Below, piece after piece: positions 7,191 to 15,798 of a stretch of 49,492 bases of DNA. A model generated the notes under the pieces. The model had not been told where the DNA came from, made no database searches, and saw only the letters and a program-made list of their open reading frames with translations. Location: assembly GCA_017962145.1 (NCBI GenBank), contig JAGCVX010000036.1, positions 1-49,492 of the forward strand, given 5' to 3'. This stretch comes from Clostridiales bacterium. GTDB taxonomy: Bacteria; Bacillota; Clostridia; Saccharofermentanales; Saccharofermentanaceae. How positions within the stretch are numbered: position 1 is the first letter of the stretch; each line of letters starts with the position of its first letter. The translations under genes and the position numbers were made by a program.

Positions 7191-8148
7191 CTTTTTTTGT
7201 TCCTGCAAACACTTTTTCCATATTCCCATAGAACAAGGGAAGCGCCAGATCATGTTTTTTGCCTTCATGGTATACACACCGGCAACCGTACATGATGTCA
7301 TTTACATCGTTGTGCAAGGTCATGATCCTTGAAGTCAGTTCGTTGCTCGCGAAAAGCTTTTTCATCGCGATTCCCGCGATGCCGGAAGGAATCTTGTACG
7401 CGAAGATCTCGCTTTTGTACTTTTTCAGATCCACGCCCCTGGCGGCAACCGTTTTCAAAGTCTCCCGAATGCATTTCACGGCCATGGTCAATGCTTTTGA
7501 GTCCGCCATAAGCTCTCTTGCCAGACGGTTCGGATCGTCGATCTTTCCTTCGCGGGCAGCCGTGGAGGTAACACCTGCGTTGATTGCCATATGGATCCAG
7601 ATCCACTCAAACATGTCGTGTGGGATCTCCTGTTTGATATCCGCGGAATCAAGAAGTGAAATAAGATTATCGTAATTGTGGATCTTTGCCTTATCGCGGC
7701 CTTCCAGCATAATGTGATCGAAGAGGACGCAGTTGAGTTTTCCGTCCTTTTCCATGCAGCCGCCGGCGGTCGGGAAAGCCGTTACATATTCATACTCTCC
7801 CAGGAGCGCTTCCACATCTTTTCTTTCGTTCCAGAAGTTACAGAACAAGATGACCGTTCCCTTGATGTTTCTGTCTCTTAGCGTCTTCATCGCACCTTCG
7901 AGCTTGCCGCTTGCGACACTGATCAGGATAAAATCATATTCTTCGTTGTCTGATGCGAGATTTATATGGTACTGTCCATCTTTTTCTTCGCCCTTTGGAT
8001 TATATCTTCCGTCCAAAAGATGAACCGGGATCGTCGACGGGACTTCTTTGCCTTCTCTTACTATGTGAAATGTATCGCACCCCGCCTGCTTCAGAGCATA
8101 CGCATACGTTGTTCCTATAACTCCAAGACCTAAAACTGCAAACTTCAT
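7186..8148 (-). CDS. ketopantoate reductase-like (ApbA/PanE family) dehydrogenase
   Basis: A 320-aa protein. The N-terminal Rossmann motif is GLGVIG (residues 7-12) after MKFAVL, and FCNFWNE and TAGGCMEKDGKL correspond to the loop region of the NADPH-binding domain. The C-terminal helical domain contains EIPHDMFEWIWIHMAINAGVTS, where ApbA/PanE proteins have the KxxxNxxxN motif; here it reads WIHMAINA, so the catalytic Lys is not evident. It is therefore a 2-dehydropantoate 2-reductase family member that may reduce another ketoacid. It is monocistronic, with the T-rich terminator at its 3' end. Confidence 0.85.
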   Translation of the reverse strand: MKFAVLGLGVIGTTYAYALKQAGCDTFHIVREGKEVPSTIPVHLLDGRYNPKGEEKDGQYHINLASDNEEYDFILISVASGKLEGAMKTLRDRNIKGTVILFCNFWNERKDVEALLGEYEYVTAFPTAGGCMEKDGKLNCVLFDHIMLEGRDKAKIHNYDNLISLLDSADIKQEIPHDMFEWIWIHMAINAGVTSTAAREGKIDDPNRLARELMADSKALTMAVKCIRETLKTVAARGVDLKKYKSEIFAYKIPSGIAGIAMKKLFASNELTSRIMTLHNDVNDIMYGCRCVYHEGKKHDLALPLFYGNMEKVFAGTKKD

Positions 8149-8342
8149 GTTGTCCTCTTGTGCTTTTATGATTTGATTGGTTTCTTGATTATAAACTATT
8201 CATCGATGTTAAGACAATCCTGGCATATTCCAGAAAGTCTTCGATGGCCATGGTATAATTACTATACGGAAACTGGTTTTACTATTACAAATGAGATTAT
8301 CGGTTTTAAACGGATGGGTTTATTGAAAGAAAGGCATACATC

Positions 8343-8861
8343 ATGAAATATCGGGTTCCAAGATCGTTGACATTTGGCATGGGTAATATCGAGATAAAAG
8401 ATGAGTGGGGAAAGGACCGTTACAATCTTTTATATCTTCATAAAGTCGGGTACTCTTTCGAGTTTTGCGATGTCGCCGGGAAAAAGTTCGCGGATATAAA
8501 GCAGGTGATTTCTTTTAGTAATAAATTCAAGGTCAAGACAGAAACAAAAGAAGTCACAGTGCATTTCAAGTATCCGCTTAAAATCAACGCGCTTCCGTAC
8601 TGCAAGTTTACGAATCTGGACTGGAGTACGCAAGGGGATATTCATCATCGCGAGTATTTTGTGCTCGATGGAAGTAAGGAAGTTGCGCATATAAGCTTGG
8701 CCGGGCCGGCAAATGACGATCCGCATCTGACAAGAAGAGCGCTGAGCGACATGCAGCGGGATCTTGAGATCAAGGTGAGTGATGAATATGATGAGCCGTT
8801 GACTCTGGCGGTAATTATCGCGATCGAACTGGCGCAGAAGGCGGATGCAACCAGGTCTTAA
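8343..8861 (+). CDS. LURP-one/Tubby C-terminal-like domain protein, 172 aa
   Basis: The sequence is a chain of short beta strands of the type seen in LURP-one-related proteins (SLTFGMGNIEIKDEWGKDRYNLLYL.., FEFCDVAGKKFADIKQ), which in bacteria have no known biochemical role. A cytosolic location is expected, since there is no signal or membrane segment. A near-consensus -10, TATAAT, lies at 8254-8259, about 85 bp upstream. The ATG at 8343 follows AAAGAAAGG. The family assignment is by pattern only. Confidence 0.55.
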   Translation: MKYRVPRSLTFGMGNIEIKDEWGKDRYNLLYLHKVGYSFEFCDVAGKKFADIKQVISFSNKFKVKTETKEVTVHFKYPLKINALPYCKFTNLDWSTQGDIHHREYFVLDGSKEVAHISLAGPANDDPHLTRRALSDMQRDLEIKVSDEYDEPLTLAVIIAIELAQKADATRS

Positions 8862-8957
8862 TCAATTCTTAAACATTACTTGGCGATGTATTAACCCTTC
8901 CCACGTAGAATGGAATCATAAACAGAAGAGACATCGCAAGGAAAGAGGGAATAGACA

Positions 8958-9122
8958 ATGACCATTCAACTTAGAAACTTCTTGAAAAGTGCAGCAGAAC
9001 TCATCAGAACCAACAAATTGGTAAGATACTCATTGTATGCGGTACTCTTTCTCGCCACCGCCGCTTCCTGCTTCGGACTCGGAGAAAGATTCGGACATTT
9101 CATTTACTTGCTTTCACATTGA
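8958..9122 (+). CDS. small membrane protein, 54 aa
   Basis: ATG 8958 follows an AGAGGGA ribosome site (about 8945-8950) and the frame closes at TGA 9120-9122, just before a terminator. The product has a basic amphipathic start (MTIQLRNFLKSAAELIRTNK) and a hydrophobic segment (YSLYAVLFLATAASCF). A loosely paired repeat, CTTGGCGATGT (8879-8889) and ACATCGCAAG (8930-8939), lies in its leader. This fills most of the 8862-9273 gap. It is a second tiny stand-alone membrane protein unit like the one at 7007. Function unknown. Confidence 0.55.
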   Translation: MTIQLRNFLKSAAELIRTNKLVRYSLYAVLFLATAASCFGLGERFGHFIYLLSH

Positions 9123-9150
9123 TAGAAAAAAGAAACTGAATACAATAAAG

Positions 9151-9187
9151 TGCCCTCCCGGAAAAAAGCTTCGAGAGGGCATTTTTG
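9151..9187 (+). terminator. Rho-independent terminator
   Basis: TGCCCTC (9151-9157) pairs with GAGGGCA (9175-9181), followed by TTTTT (9182-9186). It closes the 54-aa ORF transcript. Confidence 0.75.
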
Positions 9188-9273
9188 TGGCTTTTTGAAC
9201 TCTTCGGATGTGGCGGGGAAGACGCAAAAATGCTATTATTGAAGCATAACGAAAAGGAGTGGAGAGGTAGAAG

Positions 9274-10146
9274 ATGAGATTTGATTCCGACAAGCCCGGA
9301 AAACTGGTTTTTGATAAGCGGAAGAGCCTCTCTGCGTACGAATTGGACGTCTTGAAATCCCAGTGCGGAAATATAATCGATAACACAATTGACGATATAG
9401 TGCCTTTTACGCAGGATCGTGATGGAAATCGATTGAAAACCGGAAACGGGATCTCCGTTTTGATACTGATACCGAGCATTCTGGCGATATTTACTGGTGT
9501 TGCTTTGCGAAATGCACTGGTCATCCTGATCGGCTTTGCGTCTGCTGTTTTCATTTCGGGCATCTATGTCGTGATCACGGGTGGAGTAAAATCGGTCAAG
9601 AATGCGGAAGTCTATTCCGACGATGCGGCAAACCGGGTGATCGGCGTCTGCATGATCCTTTGTTCCATCGTGCCGTTTGTTGTCTGGTACGTTTTTTTAA
9701 GTCATACTGAGCTTTTAAAGAGAGTTCTGCTCACGGCCGGAAGTGTCATCGGCATGCTCGGAGTTTTGATCCTGATGTCGTTTGTTTTTCTTGCCACGGC
9801 CAAAAACAGAATTTATAAGCAGGAAGTGAAAGCAACATGCATCGGGTATGCCCGATATATCGATTATATTCCGGACGGACCGGGAAAAGCTCGTCCGAGG
9901 CCGTTTGTTTCGCCTGTGTTCGAATATACGTATCAAGGTGAGAAGATCACGGCCGTGTATGACGGTTTTTCTAGAGGTACCGACAGTGACGTCGATCTCG
10001 GAGAAACCTCTATATTTATTTCGCCGACCCGTCCGGACGGAGTGTATAACCGTAAGGCAGGCCGAAAGATCACGGCGATCGTGATGGGAATTCTCATGCT
10101 TTTGATCGCGGCAGTGCTGTTTATCGTCGTAACGAAGATGCTATAA
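9274..10146 (+). CDS. multi-pass membrane protein with DUF3592-like C-terminal part
   Basis: A 290-aa protein. It has a soluble N-terminus of about 60 residues, then two pairs of membrane helices (about 63-105 and 125-172). A beta-rich soluble segment follows (KQEVKATCIGYARYID...PVFEYTYQGEKITAVYDG), of the kind seen in DUF3592 proteins, and a last helix (MGILMLLIAAVLFIVV) sits at the C-terminus. A GGAGTGGAGAGG ribosome region precedes the ATG. An XRE regulator with its own membrane anchor begins 12 bp downstream, suggesting a regulator-membrane pair. Function unknown. Confidence 0.7.
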   Translation: MRFDSDKPGKLVFDKRKSLSAYELDVLKSQCGNIIDNTIDDIVPFTQDRDGNRLKTGNGISVLILIPSILAIFTGVALRNALVILIGFASAVFISGIYVVITGGVKSVKNAEVYSDDAANRVIGVCMILCSIVPFVVWYVFLSHTELLKRVLLTAGSVIGMLGVLILMSFVFLATAKNRIYKQEVKATCIGYARYIDYIPDGPGKARPRPFVSPVFEYTYQGEKITAVYDGFSRGTDSDVDLGETSIFISPTRPDGVYNRKAGRKITAIVMGILMLLIAAVLFIVVTKML

Positions 10147-10158
10147 GAGTCGAAAGAT

Positions 10159-10551
10159 ATGGATAAAGAACGGACAGGACAATTGATCACGGAGCTTCGC
10201 AAGGAGAAGGGACTTACCCAGAAACAACTTGCGGATGCTTTAAATGTCACGGACAAAGCCGTATCGAAATGGGAACGCGGTCTTAGCTTCCCGGATATCT
10301 CCATGCTCGAACCGATTGCTGATGTGCTCGGCGTCTCCATTATGGAGATCTTAGCCGGAGAGCGTCAGACGGAAAATGATACGATCTCGCTTGAAGAAGC
10401 GCAGAAACTCGTCAATGATTCTGTTGAGTTAAGTGATGAAGAGATCAGGCACAAGAAGGAAAGGAGCAGGCTGATCATTATCATACTGATCGTGTTCATG
10501 CTGCTTCTCATATCGTTAACGTTGAATGTAGTAAGTTTATTAAGGTCATAA
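10159..10551 (+). CDS. XRE-family HTH regulator with a C-terminal membrane anchor
   Basis: A 130-aa protein. The N-terminal helix-turn-helix (about 7-62) is LITELRKEKGLTQKQLADALNVTDKAVSKWERGLSFPD, the standard Cro/C1 type. A charged linker follows, then one membrane helix near the C-terminus (LIIIILIVFMLLLISLTLNVV). Membrane-tethered XRE proteins of this shape are common in Clostridia, and several sit next to small membrane proteins as here. It is probably co-transcribed with the upstream 290-aa gene (12-bp gap) and the acyltransferase downstream (12-bp gap). Targets unknown. Confidence 0.88.
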   Translation: MDKERTGQLITELRKEKGLTQKQLADALNVTDKAVSKWERGLSFPDISMLEPIADVLGVSIMEILAGERQTENDTISLEEAQKLVNDSVELSDEEIRHKKERSRLIIIILIVFMLLLISLTLNVVSLLRS

Positions 10552-10563
10552 GGAGTACAGAAG

Positions 10564-11736
10564 GTGGATTTTTCGATCACATTTTATATCAGTATAGCTT
10601 TTCTGGGGCTGATCCTGCTGCCGAAAGCATCTTTGCGCTCCTCGGATGACGCGCCGTTTTTTGACAGAGTGATCAGCAAGGAGATGCAGGGCTTCCTTGC
10701 CATGTTTATCATCTTCCATCAGACCGTGATCACACTCGATCACTTCGGCCTCAGCTCCGCTCGGATGATGCCGTTCTGGAATTACTATTACTATGGAATC
10801 CTGGCGGTGTCGTTCTTCTTCTTTAGTTCCGGATTCGGTCTGGTCAAGAGATGGATGACGGATGAAAAGTATCTTGAGGGCTTCATGAAGCGAAGGATCT
10901 TTACGGTGCTCGTTCCGTTCTTTATCTGCAACTATATCTACCTGACGGATGCGATCATCGCGAATATCCAAAATGGAAAAAGCTTTGATTCGTTGCAGGT
11001 CATCTGCAGCTTCTTCGGTTTATTCCTCATCAATAACCAGATGTGGTTTGCTGTTGAGATCATGATCCTTTATGTCATGTTCCGTCTCATTTTCTCCCGC
11101 GTCAAAAAGCCGATGACCGGCATCTGCATCATGACGGGTATCGTTCTTATCATGATGGTGATCGGGCTTTTGTCCGGGCATTCTGACTCGCCTGAGATGT
11201 CTTACTGGTTTAAAGGAGAATGGTGGTATAACACGATCCTGATGTTCCCGTTAGGCATGTTCTACGCATATAAAGAGGAGCGGATCAATAAAGTCTTCCG
11301 AAAGGCTTTCACTTCGATCCTTGTTGCATCCGCCGTCGCCTTCGTGATCCTGGACTTTATCCACAGAGGACTTCTCAGTCGCTCGATCTACTGGACGGAA
11401 TATTACGGCGCCAAGCATCCGATCCTGGATAAGCTCACAGCACTTGGAACTGAGACTGTCTTTGAGATCTTGTTCCTGATCCTGGTAGTTTCGCTTCTGG
11501 CACGTTTCCGATTTGAAAATCCCATTTTGAAGTTCCTCGGAAAGATCTCGCTGGAGACGATCATGCTCAATTACCTCATATGCTTGAAGTTCTACTTCAT
11601 TTACAAGCGATATGGTATCTATGCCTACGTGCCGGCCGTCTTCTTCGGTACGATCGTATCCGCATCGATCGTATACCTGATCAAGAATATCGTTTTGGAG
11701 AGAAGATCCGGTCTTTTCGATGGAGATGTGAAATAA
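10564..11736 (+). CDS. acyltransferase-3 (OafA/WecH-like) integral membrane protein
   Basis: A 390-aa protein with about ten membrane helices and the family signature near the N-terminus: SKEMQGFLAMFIIFHQT..., then FFFSSGFGLV. Members transfer acyl groups to sugars of the envelope. A GTG start at 10564 follows AGGAGTACAGAAG. It shares the SYWFxGEWWYN segment with the first acyltransferase domain of the convergent 986-aa gene next door, so the two are paralogues. It is the last gene of the 9274-11736 run, and its stop abuts the end of the opposing gene with no spacer. Confidence 0.85.
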   Translation: MDFSITFYISIAFLGLILLPKASLRSSDDAPFFDRVISKEMQGFLAMFIIFHQTVITLDHFGLSSARMMPFWNYYYYGILAVSFFFFSSGFGLVKRWMTDEKYLEGFMKRRIFTVLVPFFICNYIYLTDAIIANIQNGKSFDSLQVICSFFGLFLINNQMWFAVEIMILYVMFRLIFSRVKKPMTGICIMTGIVLIMMVIGLLSGHSDSPEMSYWFKGEWWYNTILMFPLGMFYAYKEERINKVFRKAFTSILVASAVAFVILDFIHRGLLSRSIYWTEYYGAKHPILDKLTALGTETVFEILFLILVVSLLARFRFENPILKFLGKISLETIMLNYLICLKFYFIYKRYGIYAYVPAVFFGTIVSASIVYLIKNIVLERRSGLFDGDVK

Positions 11737-14697
11737 CTACGATTTGCTCTGGATAACGGCTTCCTTAATGTTTTCATAGAGAGCAACCGCTACCGCTGTG
11801 ACTGCGAAGATCGTGACTGCTCCGTATCTGCCGAAGAAAGCATCATTATCTGTCATGAGGAATACCATCATCGTAAAGATATGCATGATGTAGATCGGAA
11901 GAGAACAGGTGCGTCCGAGTTTTTCGGCATATGTTCCCATGCCGAAGTTCGGGAAGCGCAGGCACAAAAGTACGAGTACGATCGTCAGGATCTCACAGCT
12001 GACAAACGGTACAGCGACACCCTGCTTATAGGTGCGAAGCTCGACGATGGCCGTGATACTCGTGACGACAGCGAGAATGCCGAGGATTACAGGCAGTGCC
12101 TTGATGCTGAGGATCTTTTTCTCATATCTTCGGATGAGCATACCTGTCATGGTATAAGCCAGACCGACCAGGATAGCATTTCGCAGCTGGTAAGATTCTG
12201 CGACACCCATATGCGAAAGTACCACATAGGCGGCGATCAGGACGGGTCCCAGGAAGATCGCCGGCTTTAAGACTTTCAGCTTGTTGAGGATAAGAAGGAT
12301 CACCAGAGCATAAAGAAGGGATCCCAGATACCAAAGATGCTCGGAAAATGGCGAGAAGTTATAAAGCAGGAAGGATTTCATGGCATTTGCGTTGAAGTAC
12401 ACGCGCATATTGACTCTGCCATTCGTCATCTTGTCAAAGAGTGCGGCAGCTCCCGCATAGAAGACATTTGACGCAAGGAAAAAGATCAGGATACGACGGG
12501 TCTGCTTGAGAAGACGGGACATCAGTTCATTTGCATCATCGCGATAAAGCATATAGCCGCAAACGACCAGGAAGAAGGGGACGGCTGTCTTTCCGTATGT
12601 GATAAAGACATTGCCGGCATTTCCTGAAAACGGCCAGTGGATGGTGACGACCAGAAATGCCATCACGATACGCATCAGATCGATGGCATGATTTCGCGAA
12701 GAGGAAAGCTCCTCCGAAGTGTTCTTCTTTCCGTTCAGAAGACCGATCAGGTACTTGTCGACACCACTGATGATCGTTGCCGCGCCGATGGCCATCAGGA
12801 TCGTCAGAAGGATGTACATGGACGGGGACGGAACTTTAAAGATCGTGCCTTTCGAAAGACCTGTAAGGAACAGGTTGTGGATCAGGTAGAGTTCCAGCGA
12901 GATCGCGCCGAGGAATTTCAGGACAGGATTTCCGAAACGGATCTTCATCATGACAAGCAGAACGAAAAGGACGAAGAAGAGGATGAACGGAACCTGTACA
13001 GAAAGACAGCGGAGCTTGTCGAGGTAGCGGGGATCTTGTCCCGGGATCTCACTCCAGTAGGAATATTTGGCCAGGAACTTAAATGTGATCCGTCCGAAGA
13101 GTACTGTCAGGACCGCAAAGAGCGGAAGGAGTACGACGTAGCATTTTCTTGCGATCTTTCGGATGCCCTCCTGGTGCTTGGAGATGAGGATGCCGACGAT
13201 AAAGAGGATCGAGGAATTGTACCACCATTCGCCCATGAACCAGTAGCTGCAGGAAAAGTCCTTGCCATGGCAGAGATAGAGGCTTCCGCCCATCATGAGA
13301 AGGACGAAGACAGTCATGACGACTGTTGCCGCCGTGCGGTTCTTGATCAGTTTGAAGATGATATAAAACGCCAGGTACAAAATCGCGATCTCAACGATGT
13401 ACCACATATGTGTATTGATCAGCGACCATCCGGAAAGAACGGCCAGCAGTTCCAGCGGTGTATATTTGCTGCCGCAGATGCAGGAGGCGACGGTAAATAC
13501 CGCGATACAAGAATAAAACGGGATGAGGATCGTCACGAGACGCTTTTTGAGGAAGCCCTTCAGATAGTTCTCCTTCGTCTTCAGGCTGGTATAAAGACCG
13601 TAGCCGGAAAAGAAGAAGAATATACCTACGAAGAGCACACCGCAGTTAGACAGGAACTCAAACGGGCCGGATGCCTCCATAAGATCCTGCGAGAGATGGT
13701 GAAGGATGATGGCGACGGCGGAAAATCCCTGGATCGCCTTGGACGAGCTAAGAGATAACGGATCTTCCTGCCACTCGTGTCTCTTGGAAGCCTTAGCGCC
13801 TGCGACCAGTATGGCTGCCAATGCGGCTGCCAGGATCCAAAGAGGGAAAGTAAAATTGGTAAAGCTTTTGAAGAAAGTTCTTTTTGCAGCTTTGGAAACC
13901 GTACTATCTGCTGCCGGTTTTGCTTCCGCGACGGGATCGGCCTGCTGCGTTTCGCCGTTGTTTTCAGGGCTCATATACGGTTCTAAATCGATACTTACAG
14001 TCTTTCCGTCATACTGAAGGGAGCCGATGACATAGGATTCGAGATATTCCAGGTGCTCGAGATCTTCCGGCGTGAAGGGAATCGTCTCATCCAGATTATA
14101 AGGATCAGTATAGATCGATAATTCGATGCTGTGGATCTTGCCTGATTCAGTAACAAATGCATACATATATGTCCTTGTTTTTACTTTCACGGGCATGTCT
14201 ATGTTCATTTCGACATCGATTTCCGCGCTGATTTTATACATTTCAATATCGCCGACTTGGATCACGCCTTTTTCGAGGATCTCGATGTGCGTATAGTCGT
14301 TCGGCTCGTTGCTTTCTTCACCGAGAAGTGAGGTAAATGTGGAATCTCTGATCTCGGCAGGCGCCTCGAGGACTCGTGTACAGACAAAGAAGATCTGTCC
14401 GTCATCCACTCCTACAGGCGGAGCATCGCATTGGAGGGTTACGCCGTGTAGTTCATACTGCTCAAGGATCGGTTCCAGTCCGACCGACTGAGTGAATCTC
14501 GAATCTTCTTCATTCATGCCGACCCAGAGAACTTCGTCGAATTCTGTCGGCAGAGTGATCGTAAGTCCTTCCGGAAGGGAAAAGGTGTTTCCATCCTCAT
14601 CCGCGGCCAGGAACGTGGCCGAAAAGGATACGATAAGAAGGAAAGCGGTGATAAGAATAGTGAGTCTTCTGCGTAATCTCATAAGGCATCTCCTCAT
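11737..14697 (-). CDS. exported-domain protein fused to two tandem acyltransferase-3 domains
   Basis: A 986-aa protein with three parts. Residues 1-32 are a signal peptide or anchor (RRRLTILITAFLLIVSFSATFLAA). Residues 33-270 form an acidic exported domain, after which comes a membrane helix (about 283-302). Residues 316-655 form a first acyltransferase-3 domain (SKAIQGFSAVAIILHHL, FFFFSGYGLY, SYWFMGEWWYN). Residues 667-980 form a second one of a different subtype (NHAIDLMRIVMAFLVVTIHWPF, VPFFLVVCGYMLYR). Acyltransferase-3 proteins usually carry one such domain. The fusion suggests an acyl relay or two acylations of one envelope glycan, but this is inference. The reading frame is continuous, with no sign of an assembly join. 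Confidence 0.85.
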   Translation of the reverse strand: MRRCLMRLRRRLTILITAFLLIVSFSATFLAADEDGNTFSLPEGLTITLPTEFDEVLWVGMNEEDSRFTQSVGLEPILEQYELHGVTLQCDAPPVGVDDGQIFFVCTRVLEAPAEIRDSTFTSLLGEESNEPNDYTHIEILEKGVIQVGDIEMYKISAEIDVEMNIDMPVKVKTRTYMYAFVTESGKIHSIELSIYTDPYNLDETIPFTPEDLEHLEYLESYVIGSLQYDGKTVSIDLEPYMSPENNGETQQADPVAEAKPAADSTVSKAAKRTFFKSFTNFTFPLWILAAALAAILVAGAKASKRHEWQEDPLSLSSSKAIQGFSAVAIILHHLSQDLMEASGPFEFLSNCGVLFVGIFFFFSGYGLYTSLKTKENYLKGFLKKRLVTILIPFYSCIAVFTVASCICGSKYTPLELLAVLSGWSLINTHMWYIVEIAILYLAFYIIFKLIKNRTAATVVMTVFVLLMMGGSLYLCHGKDFSCSYWFMGEWWYNSSILFIVGILISKHQEGIRKIARKCYVVLLPLFAVLTVLFGRITFKFLAKYSYWSEIPGQDPRYLDKLRCLSVQVPFILFFVLFVLLVMMKIRFGNPVLKFLGAISLELYLIHNLFLTGLSKGTIFKVPSPSMYILLTILMAIGAATIISGVDKYLIGLLNGKKNTSEELSSSRNHAIDLMRIVMAFLVVTIHWPFSGNAGNVFITYGKTAVPFFLVVCGYMLYRDDANELMSRLLKQTRRILIFFLASNVFYAGAAALFDKMTNGRVNMRVYFNANAMKSFLLYNFSPFSEHLWYLGSLLYALVILLILNKLKVLKPAIFLGPVLIAAYVVLSHMGVAESYQLRNAILVGLAYTMTGMLIRRYEKKILSIKALPVILGILAVVTSITAIVELRTYKQGVAVPFVSCEILTIVLVLLCLRFPNFGMGTYAEKLGRTCSLPIYIMHIFTMMVFLMTDNDAFFGRYGAVTIFAVTAVAVALYENIKEAVIQSKS

Positions 14698-14799
14698 AGT
14701 TTTGCTAAGATAAACCTATCAATAAAGCCTCCAAAGTTCAATCGACCGTTGGTAGAGTGCCGTATTTTCAGGCGTTTTGCGAAATTTCCTTTTTGGTAA

Positions 14800-15132
14800 C
14801 AATTACATAAAGCAAAGACCGATTTCCTTTCCACCATGTCCCACGATATCCGAACGCCGATGAATGCCATTATCGGCCTTACGACGATCACCAATGAAGA
14901 GCTGAGCGAGATGGCACAGAAGAAGGGCCTGATGTCGCCGACCAAGGATCTTTCTTTTAACACCATGTATGCTGCATTTGGCGCGATCCCGGAAAACCGG
15001 ATCCTGTCACAGGAAGAATTGGGACTGGCAGAAGATGCCGTCAAGCAGTTCAGAAAGGCAGTATTTGCAGTCGGAACCGGCGAGATGACGATCGATGAAG
15101 CCGTTGCCGCATACGGAACGTTTGAGACATAA
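14800..15132 (+). pseudogene. histidine kinase H-box remnant joined in frame to an unrelated tail
   Basis: The frame is open from about 14800 and reads AKTDFLSTMSHDIRTPMNAI, an unmistakable HisKA phosphoacceptor box of a hybrid-type histidine kinase. About 12 residues later the kinase resemblance ends. There is no dimerisation helix 2, no ATPase domain and no sensor upstream. The remaining 70 residues (for example NRILSQEELGLAEDAVKQFRKAV...GEMTIDEAVAAYGTFE) look like the end of an extracellular solute-binding-type protein, a tentative reading. No ribosome site precedes ATG 14836. It is best read as two gene fragments fused by deletion. It accounts for most of the gap between 14698 and 15220. 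Confidence 0.7.
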
Positions 15133-15220
15133 GGCAAAATTCTCATAATCAAGTACGCTTCGATCATGAAATGGTGTAGAATAACTTCAAATAAGTTTTT
15201 CAAAGTGAGGTGAAGCGGAA

Positions 15221-15724
15221 ATGATTCGTGAAGCAAACGTGAATGATGCAGGCAGAATCGCCGAGATCGAAGTATTCAGCAGTCGATATGCATATAAAAA
15301 TGTGGTTTCGGATGAGTGTTTGTTCAGAGACATGTCTGTCGAGAGTCGTATTCCGGTTTACCGCAGATGGCTCGATGAAAAGCGCTTTGCCATGTATGTC
15401 TATGAAGACCCGGATACCGGTGTGATCAAGGCCATGATGGGTGTCGGCATGTGCGAAGATGAAGATAAGACGAATGCGTTTGAACTGCATTTCATCTATG
15501 CGGATCCGGGATTTCTGAGAATGGGTGTCGGATCGGAAATGCTTCAGTTTTTCGAAAACATCGGCAAAGAGAAGGGCTGCACGGAATTTGTGATCTGGGT
15601 CCTGGATGAAAACGATATCGGAAGAAGTTTTTACGAGAAGCACAACTACCATCTCGATGGAAAAGAGAAGATCTTCAAGCGCTGGAACAAGCGTGAGATC
15701 AGATATGTGAAAGACTTGAAGTAA
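15221..15724 (+). CDS. GNAT family N-acetyltransferase
   Basis: A 167-aa GNAT. The N-terminus MIREANVNDAGRIAEIE is typical, the beta-4/loop region is ELHFIYADPGFLRMGVGSEML (R-x-G-V-G for the CoA pyrophosphate), and FYEKHNYHLDGKEK is near the end. The acceptor is unknown. A GAGGTGAAG ribosome site precedes ATG 15221. It is monocistronic, with a weak hairpin plus T8 run downstream. Confidence 0.9.
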   Translation: MIREANVNDAGRIAEIEVFSSRYAYKNVVSDECLFRDMSVESRIPVYRRWLDEKRFAMYVYEDPDTGVIKAMMGVGMCEDEDKTNAFELHFIYADPGFLRMGVGSEMLQFFENIGKEKGCTEFVIWVLDENDIGRSFYEKHNYHLDGKEKIFKRWNKREIRYVKDLK

Positions 15725-15738
15725 CAACAGGTTTGCCA

Positions 15739-15774
15739 CCCCCTATCTCATGGGGATTCGCCGATTTTTTTTTC
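15739..15774 (+). terminator. probable Rho-independent terminator
   Basis: A short CCCC...GGGG hairpin (15741-15755 region) is followed by GATTCGCCGA and an eight-T run ending at about 15773. The stem is short, so the call is moderate. It would end the GNAT transcript. Confidence 0.45.
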
Positions 15775-15798
15775 TGGATTATTGATTTAGCAAAGCTC

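Noticed and set aside
12637..13758. 373-aa plus-strand frame inside the double acyltransferase gene
   Set aside because: It is a shadow of the minus-strand gene, with Asp/Arg/His-rich low-complexity translation and no domains.
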